DNA of 64,000 bases, from contig NZ_JAIVKJ010000001.1 of NCBI RefSeq assembly GCF_020524885.1, forward strand, positions 1-64,000, in the 5' to 3' direction. How positions within the stretch are numbered: the stretch's first letter is position 1; every line of letters starts with the position of its first letter. Below, piece by piece: positions 35,421-44,859 of the stretch. Source of the stretch: Microbulbifer elongatus. GTDB taxonomy: Bacteria; Pseudomonadota; Gammaproteobacteria; Pseudomonadales; Cellvibrionaceae. The notes beneath the pieces were generated by a model. It did not search any database, was not told where the DNA came from, and saw only the letters and a program-made list of their open reading frames with translations. The position numbers were made by a program, and so were the translations under genes.

Positions 35421-37277
35421 ATGCAAAAAGTTCTTTTCTCCAGCCTGGCCGGTGCGATTGCACTCGCCGCCCAGCCCGTGGTGGCTGAAAAAAATGACCT
35501 GGAACAGGTCACTGTTACCGCGAGCCGGGTGGAAATTCCCCGCGCTGAGAGCGGCGTATCTGTTTCCATTCTCACTGCCGCAGATATCGAAAAACTCGGC
35601 TACAGCACGCTGCTGGACGTGATCAAAACCCTGCCCGGGATATCCATCAGCAACACCGGTGGCCTTGGCAAGGTCAGCAACGTTTATGTGCGCGGCGAAG
35701 CGGGTTCCCGCACTCTGGTACTGCTGGATGGGGTAAACATGGCGGATGCCGCCAACACCCAGGTCACTACCCAGTTCCAGCACATTCTGGCGGGCGACGT
35801 GGAACGTATCGAAATCCTGCGCGGCCCCCAGGGCATGATGTACGGCGCTGGTGCCGGTGGGGTGATCAATATCATCACCAAGCGAGGCGACAAACCCTTG
35901 CAGCTGGAGCTCTCCGCGGAGACCGGGCGCTACGATACCGAGCGTACGCAACTGGCGGCGCGCGGTCAGCAGGGTGCCTGGAATTACAAGCTCGACCTGA
36001 ACCAGTTGGAGAGCGAAGGCTTCAACGCGCGTGAAAGCGACGCAAGTGGTGAGCGTGACGGTTACGATAACCAGACTGGCAGCGCCAGTATCGGCTATGC
36101 CTTCGACGAGAACCTTTCCGTGGAAGCGCAGTTGCGCCGCACCGACGCCGATACTGAGTACGACAACTGCTACCTGGGCTGGGATGTGGTAAACGACTGC
36201 CTAGATACCTATGTACAGACCAGCTACCAGCTGGGTGCGAATCTCCTGGCAGCCGGCGCAAGCCATCGCCTTAACGTATCCAGTCAGGAGCTGGAACGGG
36301 AAAGTTACTCCGCTGGAAACTACAGCTTTTCCATGGAGGGCAGCATTGCCGAACTGAACTATATCGGCAGTCGCGCGCTGGCCGGCGGCTCCATCACCTG
36401 GGGTGCGGATCTGGATCAGCAGGAATATAGTTCCGGTGGTTTAGTGCAGGATGTGGATATTCTCGGCATTTATGGTGAGTGGCGCAGCGACATTGCGAAA
36501 AAGGTTTTCTACAGTGTCGGTTATCGTCGCGATAGCCTGGAAGACCAGGATCACAACAGCTGGCGAGTTTCCGCCGCCGTACCGCAACTGATCGGCGACA
36601 ACCAGCAACTCAAGTATCGCGCCAGTGCCAGTACCGGTTTCCGTGCGCCCAGCCCCTACGAAATTAGCACTAACCTGAATAGCGGCGTTGACCCGGTAGG
36701 GCCGGAAACAAGCCGCGGTTACGAGCTGGGGGTGGAGTATCGCTACGCAGATATATTGCAGCTGGAACTGGTGGCATTCCAGCAATCCGTAACCGATGCG
36801 ATTGTTTATGTGAACGGCCTAGGTACCGGCTGGGGTGCCTACGCTCAGGACAATGGCGAGAGCGATTCCGATGGTATCGAGCTGTCACTCGCTGGCAGCC
36901 TTGGTGAGAGCGGCCGCTGGTACGCCAACGGTACCTGGCTCGACAGCACCGATAGTGAAAGCGAACCACGATTCAACGTGGCCCAGGAGGTATACAACCT
37001 GGGCGCCAGCTACACACTGCTGGCGAACGCGCTGACCATATCAGGAAACTGGCGCCACGCCGACGACCGCACCAGCCCTGCGCCCGCTTTCGGCAGCCCC
37101 GCAGAAGCCCTCGGCAGCTACAACCGCTTTGACCTGAACGCGGTCTACGATATCAGCGACCGCATTAGCGTCAGCCTACGCGGCGAGAATCTTCTGGACG
37201 AGGACTACCGCGAAGTGGCCGGCTTTTATACCACCGGAGCAGCGATCTACGCGGGGGTACAGCTCTCGCTGGATTGA
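35421..37277 (+). CDS. btuB: TonB-dependent vitamin B12 receptor BtuB
   Basis: A 618-residue outer-membrane TonB-dependent receptor. A signal peptide (about 1-21, ending V-V-A) is followed by a TonB box-like L-E-Q-V-T-V-T-A, a plug domain (R-G-E-A-G-S-R-T-L-V-L-L-D-G-V-N, G-P-Q-G-M-M-Y-G) and a barrel ending G-V-Q-L-S-L-D. Length is close to E. coli BtuB (614). The cobalamin riboswitch upstream supports B12 as substrate. I chose ATG at 35421 because upstream codons lack a signal peptide. Confidence 0.92.
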   Translation: MQKVLFSSLAGAIALAAQPVVAEKNDLEQVTVTASRVEIPRAESGVSVSILTAADIEKLGYSTLLDVIKTLPGISISNTGGLGKVSNVYVRGEAGSRTLVLLDGVNMADAANTQVTTQFQHILAGDVERIEILRGPQGMMYGAGAGGVINIITKRGDKPLQLELSAETGRYDTERTQLAARGQQGAWNYKLDLNQLESEGFNARESDASGERDGYDNQTGSASIGYAFDENLSVEAQLRRTDADTEYDNCYLGWDVVNDCLDTYVQTSYQLGANLLAAGASHRLNVSSQELERESYSAGNYSFSMEGSIAELNYIGSRALAGGSITWGADLDQQEYSSGGLVQDVDILGIYGEWRSDIAKKVFYSVGYRRDSLEDQDHNSWRVSAAVPQLIGDNQQLKYRASASTGFRAPSPYEISTNLNSGVDPVGPETSRGYELGVEYRYADILQLELVAFQQSVTDAIVYVNGLGTGWGAYAQDNGESDSDGIELSLAGSLGESGRWYANGTWLDSTDSESEPRFNVAQEVYNLGASYTLLANALTISGNWRHADDRTSPAPAFGSPAEALGSYNRFDLNAVYDISDRISVSLRGENLLDEDYREVAGFYTTGAAIYAGVQLSLD

Positions 37278-37307
37278 TACCGGAGCAAAAGGGCAAAACC
37301 TCAGTAT

Positions 37308-37329
37308 GCGGGCCGTAAGGCCCGCTTTT
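37308..37329 (+). terminator. Rho-independent terminator of btuB
   Basis: GCGGGCC and GGCCCGC form a 7-bp stem around GTAA, followed by TTTT and ATTT. It is 31 bases after the btuB stop. Confidence 0.9.
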
Positions 37330-37406
37330 ATTTCCGCCTGCCGCTAAAAATTCCACTCTGTTATTCTCTTCTCTCAAAACCAACTCTAGAAACTTCAATA
37401 ACCCTC

Positions 37407-38030
37407 ATGACCAATCCAGAAACCGACAAGCAGCAACGCCACAAAAAACGCATGCAAGCGCGCAAGGAAATCGTCGATAGCGGCGTCGCCAAGGCGCTGG
37501 AAGAGCGGGGGATCGTCATCGTCTACACCGGTGACGGCAAAGGCAAAACTACCGCCGCCGTTGGCACGGTCACCCGTGCACTGGGCTACGGCTACAAGGT
37601 GGTGGTGGGGCAATTCATCAAGGGCGTGTGGGAATGCGGAGAGAAAAACCTGCTGGGCCAGCTTCCCGCCGATAAATATCCGCTGCAATGGCACGAAATG
37701 GGCACCGACTTTACCTGGGAAACCCAGGATTTCGAGGCCGACAAGGCTGCGGCGCTGGCACTGTGGGGGAAATTAAAAGTAGCGCTGGCGGACGACAGTG
37801 TGTATCTGGTGGTGATGGATGAACTCACCTACGCACTCAATTACAAGTGGCTGGATAAAGCTGAAGTAGTGGATGCCATCAAAAATCGTCCGTTTGAGCA
37901 AAGCGTGATTATTACCGGGCGTGGTGCCAAGCAGTATTTGCTGGATGCGGCGGATACAGTAACGGAGATGAAGTCCGTCAAGCACGCGTTTGAAAATGGG
38001 GTTTCTGCTAGGAAGGGGATAGAGTGGTAA
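37407..38030 (+). CDS. cobO: Corrinoid adenosyltransferase (CobO/BtuR)
   Basis: A 207-residue ATP:cob(I)alamin (corrinoid) adenosyltransferase. The P-loop-like Y-T-G-D-G-K-G-K-T-T is at about 40-49, and the family motifs Q-F-I-K-G, V-I-I-T-G-R-G-A and E-M-K-S-V-K-H follow. It converts imported corrinoid to adenosylcobalamin, the ligand of the riboswitch upstream. It has its own start after a terminator, so it may have its own promoter. Confidence 0.94.
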   Translation: MTNPETDKQQRHKKRMQARKEIVDSGVAKALEERGIVIVYTGDGKGKTTAAVGTVTRALGYGYKVVVGQFIKGVWECGEKNLLGQLPADKYPLQWHEMGTDFTWETQDFEADKAAALALWGKLKVALADDSVYLVVMDELTYALNYKWLDKAEVVDAIKNRPFEQSVIITGRGAKQYLLDAADTVTEMKSVKHAFENGVSARKGIEW

Positions 38031-38034
38031 GAAA

Positions 38035-38412
38035 TTATGAGTTAACCATCCCGATCTTATCGAGAGCGATAAGGGAAATCATACATAAGGCCGATCCCAT
38101 AAACGTCCAAAAAAATAAAATTGCGAGGGCTTTGTCAAAGCGATTTGTGTGCTTGGAGATTAGCTCTGAATTAGCATGAAGGAACGCAAGTTGACCGTTC
38201 TCCAGTAGTTTGTGAATTTTGCGTGGAGTCGCCAGTGCCTGCGCAACATTTAAAATATCCCACCCACTTGCGAACTCCAGTCCAAGCTCTTGCATTGTTT
38301 CTGGATTTTTCCGCAACTTGCGCACGGTTATTTGTCCGAAAAGTACGTATAGCAGAAGGCTGAATAACATGACTGCTACACAGCAGCCTAGAAGTGCTGA
38401 AAATGTACTCAT
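38035..38412 (-). CDS. Small membrane protein, candidate immunity protein
   Basis: A 125-residue protein with two TM segments (about 6-28 and 95-117) and a charged middle. I do not recognise the family. The gene begins two bases after the stop of the 323-residue gene upstream. Base composition is visibly AT-richer than the flanking genes. Position and topology fit an immunity partner for the possible pore-forming protein upstream; this is inference. Confidence 0.6.
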   Translation of the reverse strand: MSTFSALLGCCVAVMLFSLLLYVLFGQITVRKLRKNPETMQELGLEFASGWDILNVAQALATPRKIHKLLENGQLAFLHANSELISKHTNRFDKALAILFFWTFMGSALCMISLIALDKIGMVNS

Positions 38413-38414
38413 AT

Positions 38415-39386
38415 TCAGTTGAAAACCCCCATTACGTTATCGTACCAACTGTCTGCATGAGACTGGGTTAACTCATTTGCAGCCATGGTCGTCGCTGCTG
38501 ATAGACCAACAATGGCAATTCCACCAATAATAAGTCCAACCCATCCAATTGGTGTTGCCGCAACCAAGATACTTAGCGCAGCAGCTCCGATTTGTGCTGT
38601 CGCGACTCCCAAGCCGGCACTTACTCCAAAGCTAAGGGACTCCCTGAACAGATCTCGCTCCCAGTTCCCCCCAGCCTGATAACTATTGTGTACCTTTCCT
38701 ACTCGGGAGCCAAAGTCTACCACTGCAAGTCCATTACCCAGCAGTTTGGTGTACTGGCTGAACCTGACCAGTTTATGTGCCTCAATCTCACTACTTATCT
38801 GTAGTTTCGCTGCAGTGCGGCTACTGTGGGCGATATTTGTCCCGCGTTCGGCACTCGTCAAAGGAGTGCCACGACGAGAGCGGATATGGTTGGTTGCGGC
38901 ATTGAGCTCCGCGCGAAACTGCATCTGCATGCGCTGAAATGCGCGATGCGCCAGCTTTTTGAGTTGGCCGAGATTACTGGCGCCATTCAATTTAGCATCG
39001 CGATAGGTCAGTAGCGCTACCTGGTACTCTTTTACCGATTTGGCAAAGCCATTGATCCGCTCCCCGTAAATACTGGTGGAGGCGCCGGTGAGGGCGATGT
39101 TGTAGTCCTTGAGCTGTTCCATCATGGCCGCGATTGCGAGGGTGTTGTCCTCGCCGAAGGTCAGCGAGAGATCCGTGATCGGGCGGGCAATCTGCGGTGG
39201 TGCCAGTAGAGCCTGGATGCGCTTGCCCTGTGCGCGATTGTGACCATTCAACAGGTAAGGCGTGTTGGCTTTGGCTACTTTCGGGGCGGGGCAATGGAGG
39301 GCAGAGAGTTGTTGCAGGTTGAGGTTGCATGCTTGCTGTATTGCCGGCGAGGAGAGGTCGCGGTTGCAGAGTAGCAGGGTGCTCAT
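38415..39386 (-). CDS. Hypothetical protein with C-terminal glycine-rich hydrophobic hairpin, candidate toxin
   Basis: A 323-residue protein with no signal peptide. Residues 1-220 are mostly helical and charged; the C-terminal third has two hydrophobic helices with small-residue spacing (about 252-280 and 285-310: G-V-S-A-G-L-G-V-A-T-A-Q-I-G-A-A and P-I-G-W-V-G-L-I-I-G-G-I). This pattern resembles pore-forming effector tails. No known toxin motif was recognised. It lies just upstream of a two-TM protein, a common effector/immunity layout. No T6SS or T5SS gene is nearby. Confidence 0.5.
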   Translation of the reverse strand: MSTLLLCNRDLSSPAIQQACNLNLQQLSALHCPAPKVAKANTPYLLNGHNRAQGKRIQALLAPPQIARPITDLSLTFGEDNTLAIAAMMEQLKDYNIALTGASTSIYGERINGFAKSVKEYQVALLTYRDAKLNGASNLGQLKKLAHRAFQRMQMQFRAELNAATNHIRSRRGTPLTSAERGTNIAHSSRTAAKLQISSEIEAHKLVRFSQYTKLLGNGLAVVDFGSRVGKVHNSYQAGGNWERDLFRESLSFGVSAGLGVATAQIGAAALSILVAATPIGWVGLIIGGIAIVGLSAATTMAANELTQSHADSWYDNVMGVFN

Positions 39387-39502
39387 TTTCAGGTCCTTTT
39401 GAAAATGCTGGTATTTATTGATGGCGAAATACTAAAGGATCTCAATGGTGGCTGCACAATTATTCTGGGTATGTGCGTACCAGTTAGATGATGATAGTGA
39501 GA

Positions 39503-39530
39503 TTAAAAAACGCCTCAATTGAGGCGTTTT
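39503..39530 (-). terminator. Terminator of the TonB-dependent receptor gene
   Basis: AAAACGCCTC and GAGGCGTTTT pair around AATT; on the minus strand a T-tract follows. It lies 73 bases after the receptor stop. Confidence 0.9.
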
Positions 39531-39602
39531 AGTTTCAAGCGTCTTGCGTCGTTTGTGTAGAGCATAAACTCCACGGTGTCGGGGGGAATCGACGTTTCAG
39601 GT

Positions 39603-41855
39603 TTACATTTTCCAGTTGAAGCGCAGCCCCGCGGTGCGCGGTTGCCCCCAGACGCCGTAGCCCCAATCCGAACCCAGAGTATTCTGGTAGGTAAAGTACT
39701 CTTCGTTACTTAGATTTCTGGCAAAGGCTTCAATGCTGTATACGTCGCTAGGCGAGTGCCAGCTGATTTTTGCGTTTGCGAGACCATAAGCGGATTGTTT
39801 TGAGTAGGGATCGTTTTCGATCTGCAGGTAGTGGTCGTCTTGCCAGGCATAATCGCCTTGGAATACCAGTTCGCCGCTGTCACCGAGACTTTGGTAATAG
39901 CGCGCCACCAGGTTGTAGGTGAAGCCGGGAGCAGAGGGGAGCTCGTTGCCGTCGAGGGTGTACGCATCTCCGGCGACGAAGAATAACTGCTCGGAATCGA
40001 ACTCGGTACTCAGCCAGCCGGCACCGGCGATCACTTCAAAATTGTTGGTGATCGGTGCGGTCAGCTCCACTTCGGCCCCGGTGCCGGTGACGTCGCCGGC
40101 ATTGGTGATAACACTGCCTTCAGCCACAGTGAGGAATACCTGGGCCTGGTAGTCTTCCACGGTGTAGTGGAAGGCGGCGGCGTTCAGTCGATAGACTTCC
40201 GCCAGAGTAGTTTTTAAACCGAGCTCGAAGTTATTTATATTTTCCGCGCCTACTGGCTCGGTGGCCTCGAGAGAGGAGTTATAACTTCCGGAAAAACCGC
40301 CGCTTTTGAAGCCGGTGGAGAAACTCGCGTAAGCAAGCGTATCGGGTGCCGGGCGCCAGTCGAGACCAATACGACCGGTGGTGGCATTGTCGCTCAGGTC
40401 GCCGGTGGTATCGATTTCTTCATAAAAGCTCGGGCCGGCATCTTGGGTAAAGTCTCTTTCTTCTTCGGTATAGCGCAGACCGCTAACCAAAGTTATTGAT
40501 TCGCTCAGGTCATATTCCAGCTGGCCGAACAGGGCCCAGGATTCACTGTCGAGGGTGACGATCTCGCGGTGCCATAGACCGTCCGCAGTGGTCGGCGCCT
40601 CGGTGACCAGGCCGCGATCATCCTTGTAGTAATAGAATCCCGTTACCCAGTTACTTTTCTCGGTACTGCCATTCAGGCGAATTTCCTGAGTGTACTGTTC
40701 TGCATCTACCGCGTATTGCTCGTCAAACCAGACGATGGCTGTGCCATCCCCGTCGTCCTGCAAGAACTTGTCCAGTTCTTCATACGCGGTAATTGATGTG
40801 AGGCTGAAATTCTCGAAATCCCAGCTGAGTGTTGCGGAGGTCCCAAAGGTGTCGATCTTTGTGGCAAGGCCTTCGGCGGCGCCGGAGGCGACGTGTTCAG
40901 GATCGAATTTGCCGTTTACCGCTTCTGCACCGGTAAGTCCAAAAGTGGCACTGGTGCAGGCACCATTCTGAATGGCACCGACGGAACATTTGCCCGATCC
41001 CTCTACCGCTTCCTCCAGGTAGCCCATGTGCGCAAAACCCACGGATTGCTGGTCGGCGTTGCTGCCGTGCACGTTCAGCAGCAGGCCCGCATTCTCTGCC
41101 AGATCAAACTCGAGTTGGGTGCGGTAGCCGAAGCTGTCGGTATCGTTGAGTTTGTCACCGGTGACGGTGTTGGTCTGCCAGCCATCGTTGTGGGTGCTCT
41201 TGATAGCAACGCGGCCGCGCACACTGTCGCTAATGGGTCCGCTCATACTGCCTTCGAGAATACTCTCGGAGTAGGTGCCGATGCTGGCGCTGATGCTGGC
41301 ATCAAACTCTTCTGTCGGCTTGCGCGATACGTAGTGCACCAGACCGCCGGTGGTGTTGCGGCCATAGAGTGTGCCCTGCGGGCCGCGCAGTACTTCTACC
41401 CGCTCCAGGTCAAACAGCTGGATGGCAGAACCTGCCGGGTTGCCGCGGTAAACATCATCTACATAAATCGAAACCGGTGATTCCCAGGAGTCGGAGAAAT
41501 TTACCAGACTGATGCCGCGCAAGCTCACCGATGGGCTGGATGCTTCGCCAAATATGGCGAAGAAGTTCATATTGGGCACCTGCTGGGTGATATCCAGGCC
41601 TTCCTCAAAACCCATCTTGTCGATGGCATCGCCGGAAAAGGCACTTACCGCAACGGAGACATCTTGCATGGACTGTTCGCGTTTCTGCGCCGTGACAGTG
41701 ACTTCTTCAAGAACGGATTGCTGTGCGAAGGCGGAACTGGCCCCGAGGGTACTGGCGAGGGCAATGGCGCTGACCAGGCGCTTGCCGCCGCGGTGAAGCA
41801 GGTTAATGGATTGTGCGTCAGAATGGTGAGGGCTGCTGCGGTGTGGTGCAGACAT
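39603..41855 (-). CDS. TonB-dependent receptor of unknown substrate
   Basis: A 750-residue outer-membrane receptor. Signal peptide about 23-45 (ending S-A-F-A) after a 22-residue lead with several Met/His residues, so the true start may be further in. Plug motifs are clear: T-V-T-A-Q-K-R-E-Q-S-M-Q-D-V, S-V-S-L-R-G-I, V-E-V-L-R-G-P-Q-G-T-L-Y-G-R-N-T-T-G-G. The barrel ends G-L-R-F-N-W-K-M. Of the siderophore/general TBDR group; substrate cannot be told. Confidence 0.88.
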   Translation of the reverse strand: MSAPHRSSPHHSDAQSINLLHRGGKRLVSAIALASTLGASSAFAQQSVLEEVTVTAQKREQSMQDVSVAVSAFSGDAIDKMGFEEGLDITQQVPNMNFFAIFGEASSPSVSLRGISLVNFSDSWESPVSIYVDDVYRGNPAGSAIQLFDLERVEVLRGPQGTLYGRNTTGGLVHYVSRKPTEEFDASISASIGTYSESILEGSMSGPISDSVRGRVAIKSTHNDGWQTNTVTGDKLNDTDSFGYRTQLEFDLAENAGLLLNVHGSNADQQSVGFAHMGYLEEAVEGSGKCSVGAIQNGACTSATFGLTGAEAVNGKFDPEHVASGAAEGLATKIDTFGTSATLSWDFENFSLTSITAYEELDKFLQDDGDGTAIVWFDEQYAVDAEQYTQEIRLNGSTEKSNWVTGFYYYKDDRGLVTEAPTTADGLWHREIVTLDSESWALFGQLEYDLSESITLVSGLRYTEEERDFTQDAGPSFYEEIDTTGDLSDNATTGRIGLDWRPAPDTLAYASFSTGFKSGGFSGSYNSSLEATEPVGAENINNFELGLKTTLAEVYRLNAAAFHYTVEDYQAQVFLTVAEGSVITNAGDVTGTGAEVELTAPITNNFEVIAGAGWLSTEFDSEQLFFVAGDAYTLDGNELPSAPGFTYNLVARYYQSLGDSGELVFQGDYAWQDDHYLQIENDPYSKQSAYGLANAKISWHSPSDVYSIEAFARNLSNEEYFTYQNTLGSDWGYGVWGQPRTAGLRFNWKM

Positions 41856-42181
41856 ATTTTTCTCCTTGTAATCACGCGTATTCCGTAAGAATCCGAGCTG
41901 GATTGCGCGATTTGATAGCGGGCGTCATTGCCCGGGATGCACGGTGATATTGCATCGCCGCATTGTGCTGGAAGCTCGATCAACTAGAGTCCAGAGAAAA
42001 AGAGCGCCAGATAGGCAATCTCTTGGAATACCCTACCAAAAATTACGGTTTTATCGCAATTTTGTTTCGGTTGGTGGAGGTGTGAGATTTAGGGCTGTGT
42101 GAAATTGAGGGGGCGTGAAAGTTAAGGGGTACCCGGCGCTTGATCTTGCGCCGGGTTACAGGCGTGGAAAGGAATCGTCGT
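41856..42181. other. 326-bp intergenic region with a hairpin
   Basis: Between the TonB receptor start and the dehydrogenase stop, both on the minus strand. ACCCGGCGC and GCGCCGGGT (42131-42156) form a stem with an eight-base loop and are probably the terminator of the dehydrogenase gene. The remainder should hold the receptor promoter (AT-rich stretch about 41990-42080). Nothing else was seen. Confidence 0.6.
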
Positions 42182-43627
42182 TTACTTGGTGAGACGAAGC
42201 ATCAGCTGCATCATCTTTTTCGCCACATTGCCATAGGGGGGCATCAACAATTTCAGAGGATCGAGCGGCCCCTGGTAAAACACCGGACGCAACTTGGAGA
42301 AGGTAAGGAACCCTTCATAACCGTGGTAATGCCCCATGCCACTCTCACCCACACCGCCGAACGGAATATCGTGTTGGCCAACGTGCAGGACTGCGTTGTT
42401 CACGCTGACTCCGCCTGACATCACGTGATCGATGTAGTAATCGCGCAGATTCTTGTCGTTGGTAAACGGATAGATGGCCAGCGGGCGGTCACCATTGTTG
42501 ATGTAGGCCGCAACTTCCTCACGGTTTTTGTAGGTTTTGATCGGCAACAGCGGGCCAAAAATTTCCCGCTGCATCACTTCCATTTCATCGCTGACATTGA
42601 CCAGCAGATGCGCAGGAAATTTCTTCAGGGCGTCGTCGCGGTTGCCCTGACCGTCAGTGAGGTCGATGGCGGTTGCACCTTTTTGTACTGCGTCGTCCAG
42701 GGTGTTCCAGATTCTCTGGAACGAGCGCTCGTCAATCACCGAGGTGTAATCCGCGTGCTGGATATCCGGGTAGCGTTTTTTGAATACCTTTTTGGCCTGC
42801 TGTACGAACGCATCGACTTTGTCTTCTGGCAACAGCAGATAGTCGACGGTGGTACAGATCTGGCCTGCGTTAAACAGTTTCCAGAACAGCACCCGCTCCA
42901 CTGCGGTGTCGGTACTGTAGTCCGGGCCGACAATGGCCGGTGACTTGCCGCCCAGTTCAAGGGTGACCGGGGTCAGGTTGGCGGCGGCGGCGGCCATTAC
43001 CTTGCGGCCGGTGGTGCCAGAGCCGGTGAAAATCAGATGGTCGAATTTGAGCTTGGAAAACTCGATGCCCACGCCACCAGTCTCTTCGAGAAACACCAGT
43101 TTGTCCTCGGGAAAATAGTCGCCACTGATTCGCTTGAGTAGCGCGGTGAGATGACGAGAGTTCTCTGACATCTTCACCATGGCACGGTTACCGGCAGCGA
43201 AGATGTTGATCAGTGGGCCGAAGGAAAGGTTCACAGGGAAGTTCCACGGCACGATCACACCCACCACGCCGAGCGGCTGAGGAATCACCTTGTTGGACGA
43301 AGTGGGGAAGGCGGTGATGTCCACATGGCGGCGCTGCGGCTTCATCCACTTCTTGAGTTTCTTGATGGTGTCCTTGACTCCGTCCAAGGCCGGGAAAATT
43401 TCCGCAAACAGGGTTTCGTGGTGGGAGCGGTTACCGTAGTCGGCGCTGACCGCCTGCACCATCTCATCCTGGTGGTCACGGATCATCTGCGCGAGGGATT
43501 TGAGGTCTTTTACCCGCTGCTGGTAATCCGGCGCGGGGTCGGCGAGGTAGGCTTGACGCTGTTGCGCCAGCAGGTTTTCCAGTACGGCGGTCTGGGCGGT
43601 ATCACTGGTCAGTGTCTGGGTATTCAT
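42182..43627 (-). CDS. calB: Coniferyl-aldehyde-type aldehyde dehydrogenase
   Basis: A 481-residue NAD(P)-dependent aldehyde dehydrogenase. The catalytic motif F-N-A-G-Q-I-C contains the nucleophile cysteine, and L-E-L-G-G-K-S-P holds the general base glutamate. G-S-G-T-T-G-R-K is the nucleotide-binding turn. Overall sequence resembles coniferyl aldehyde dehydrogenases (CalB), which also oxidise other aldehydes. I chose ATG at 43627 with GCGGAG upstream. An AraC-type regulator gene precedes it by 145 bases in the same direction and probably controls it. Substrate assignment is by family only. Confidence 0.88.
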   Translation of the reverse strand: MNTQTLTSDTAQTAVLENLLAQQRQAYLADPAPDYQQRVKDLKSLAQMIRDHQDEMVQAVSADYGNRSHHETLFAEIFPALDGVKDTIKKLKKWMKPQRRHVDITAFPTSSNKVIPQPLGVVGVIVPWNFPVNLSFGPLINIFAAGNRAMVKMSENSRHLTALLKRISGDYFPEDKLVFLEETGGVGIEFSKLKFDHLIFTGSGTTGRKVMAAAAANLTPVTLELGGKSPAIVGPDYSTDTAVERVLFWKLFNAGQICTTVDYLLLPEDKVDAFVQQAKKVFKKRYPDIQHADYTSVIDERSFQRIWNTLDDAVQKGATAIDLTDGQGNRDDALKKFPAHLLVNVSDEMEVMQREIFGPLLPIKTYKNREEVAAYINNGDRPLAIYPFTNDKNLRDYYIDHVMSGGVSVNNAVLHVGQHDIPFGGVGESGMGHYHGYEGFLTFSKLRPVFYQGPLDPLKLLMPPYGNVAKKMMQLMLRLTK

Positions 43628-43771
43628 GTTCGCTCCGCAGCGTTGGATCCGGGATCTAATGGTAGTCGTACCCAGAATACGCAATTCCGTCCAGCAAGAG
43701 TTGACCGATTGCGTCACGAAATTGACAGATCGCGCAATTTACCGCGCCGGCGCAGGGCGCAGTTGTTGCAT

Positions 43772-44767
43772 TCAGCCCGGGCGCTGGCGCAGCCAGGCCC
43801 TGGGGCTTGCACCCATGATGCGCTTGAAGGCACGGGTGAGGGCACTGAGCTGGCTATAACCCACCAGCTCGGCGATCTCCGTTAGCGATAGATTTCCCTC
43901 CAGCAGATACGTGCAAACCTGCTCTACGCGGGTGCGGTCTAGCAGGTGCTGGAAGGTGGTGCCCTGCTGGCTGAGGCGCAGCTGCAGGGTGCGCGGTGCC
44001 ATATTGACGCTGTCGGCGACCTTTTCCAGTGTGACTGTGCCGCGTGGTAGCAGGTTGGTGATGGTCCATAACAGCTGTTCCTGAAAATCGTCCAGCTGCT
44101 TTTTCTTCAGGAAATTATCGATAAGCCCGCGCATTTCCGGGTTGGCACCGGCCACGGGACGCTGCAGTAGTTCGCGGGAGAAAGCGATACCGTTGTAGTC
44201 ATGGCCAAAATTCACCGGGCACTGGAACAGCTCCCGGTATGGCGTCAGGGATGCGTGAGCTTCCCCACAGAGATAGACAGCGTGCAGTGATACCGGCTCG
44301 GCGAGCAGGAAACGAACCATATTGAATCCACTGGCTACCAGGTTGTCACTGTGCTGGCGGGAGTGGGCGGAGGGGCCATCGAAATCGTATTGTGAGCACA
44401 GATAGGCGGTCTGGCCGGATTCCTCCAGCCAGACTTTCAGCCCCTGGGCCGTCTGCCCAATGGAGGAGGTGACCGTGTTCATTGCATCACGCAGGGTCGG
44501 GCTCTGCTGAAGCAGCAATCCTACGGTGCCCAGAGCGGAGATATTCTGCTGCTGCGCGAGCCTGAGCCCAAAGTGCTGACAACCGCTTAGCTGAGCACCG
44601 AGCTCCAGCAGCTCCACCTTGGTTTCCATTGGGATCATCAGATCCGGGCGGTCCAGGTAATCTGCGGGCAAGGATAGGCGCTGCAACAGTGCCTTGGCAT
44701 CGACGCCGAAGCTGCCGAGCAGCGTTTTATAACCGGTAAGCGCGCTGGCGCGGACCATGGGGAGCAA
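43772..44767 (-). CDS. AraC-family transcriptional regulator
   Basis: A 331-residue regulator. The N-terminal 200 residues match the arabinose-binding-type domain of the OruR/ArgR-like AraC group. The C-terminal 100 residues contain two helix-turn-helix motifs (A-D-S-V-N-M-A-P-R-T-L-Q-L-R-L and E-I-A-E-L-V-G-Y-S-Q-L-S-A-L-T-R-A-F-K-R). Ligand unknown. It lies directly upstream of the aldehyde dehydrogenase gene, so it is probably that gene's activator. Confidence 0.9.
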   Translation of the reverse strand: MLPMVRASALTGYKTLLGSFGVDAKALLQRLSLPADYLDRPDLMIPMETKVELLELGAQLSGCQHFGLRLAQQQNISALGTVGLLLQQSPTLRDAMNTVTSSIGQTAQGLKVWLEESGQTAYLCSQYDFDGPSAHSRQHSDNLVASGFNMVRFLLAEPVSLHAVYLCGEAHASLTPYRELFQCPVNFGHDYNGIAFSRELLQRPVAGANPEMRGLIDNFLKKKQLDDFQEQLLWTITNLLPRGTVTLEKVADSVNMAPRTLQLRLSQQGTTFQHLLDRTRVEQVCTYLLEGNLSLTEIAELVGYSQLSALTRAFKRIMGASPRAWLRQRPG

Positions 44768-44859
44768 GGGGGTATCCTCTCGAGCATCAGATCTCGAGGC
44801 ATGATACCCAACCTGCCCCCCTGCTTGCGACAGCGAGGGTGACAGCGAGAGCGATGCCG

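Noticed and set aside
38035..39386. Type VI secretion effector
   Set aside because: No PAAR, VgrG, Hcp or Rhs sequence is nearby, so only the looser toxin/immunity suggestion is kept.
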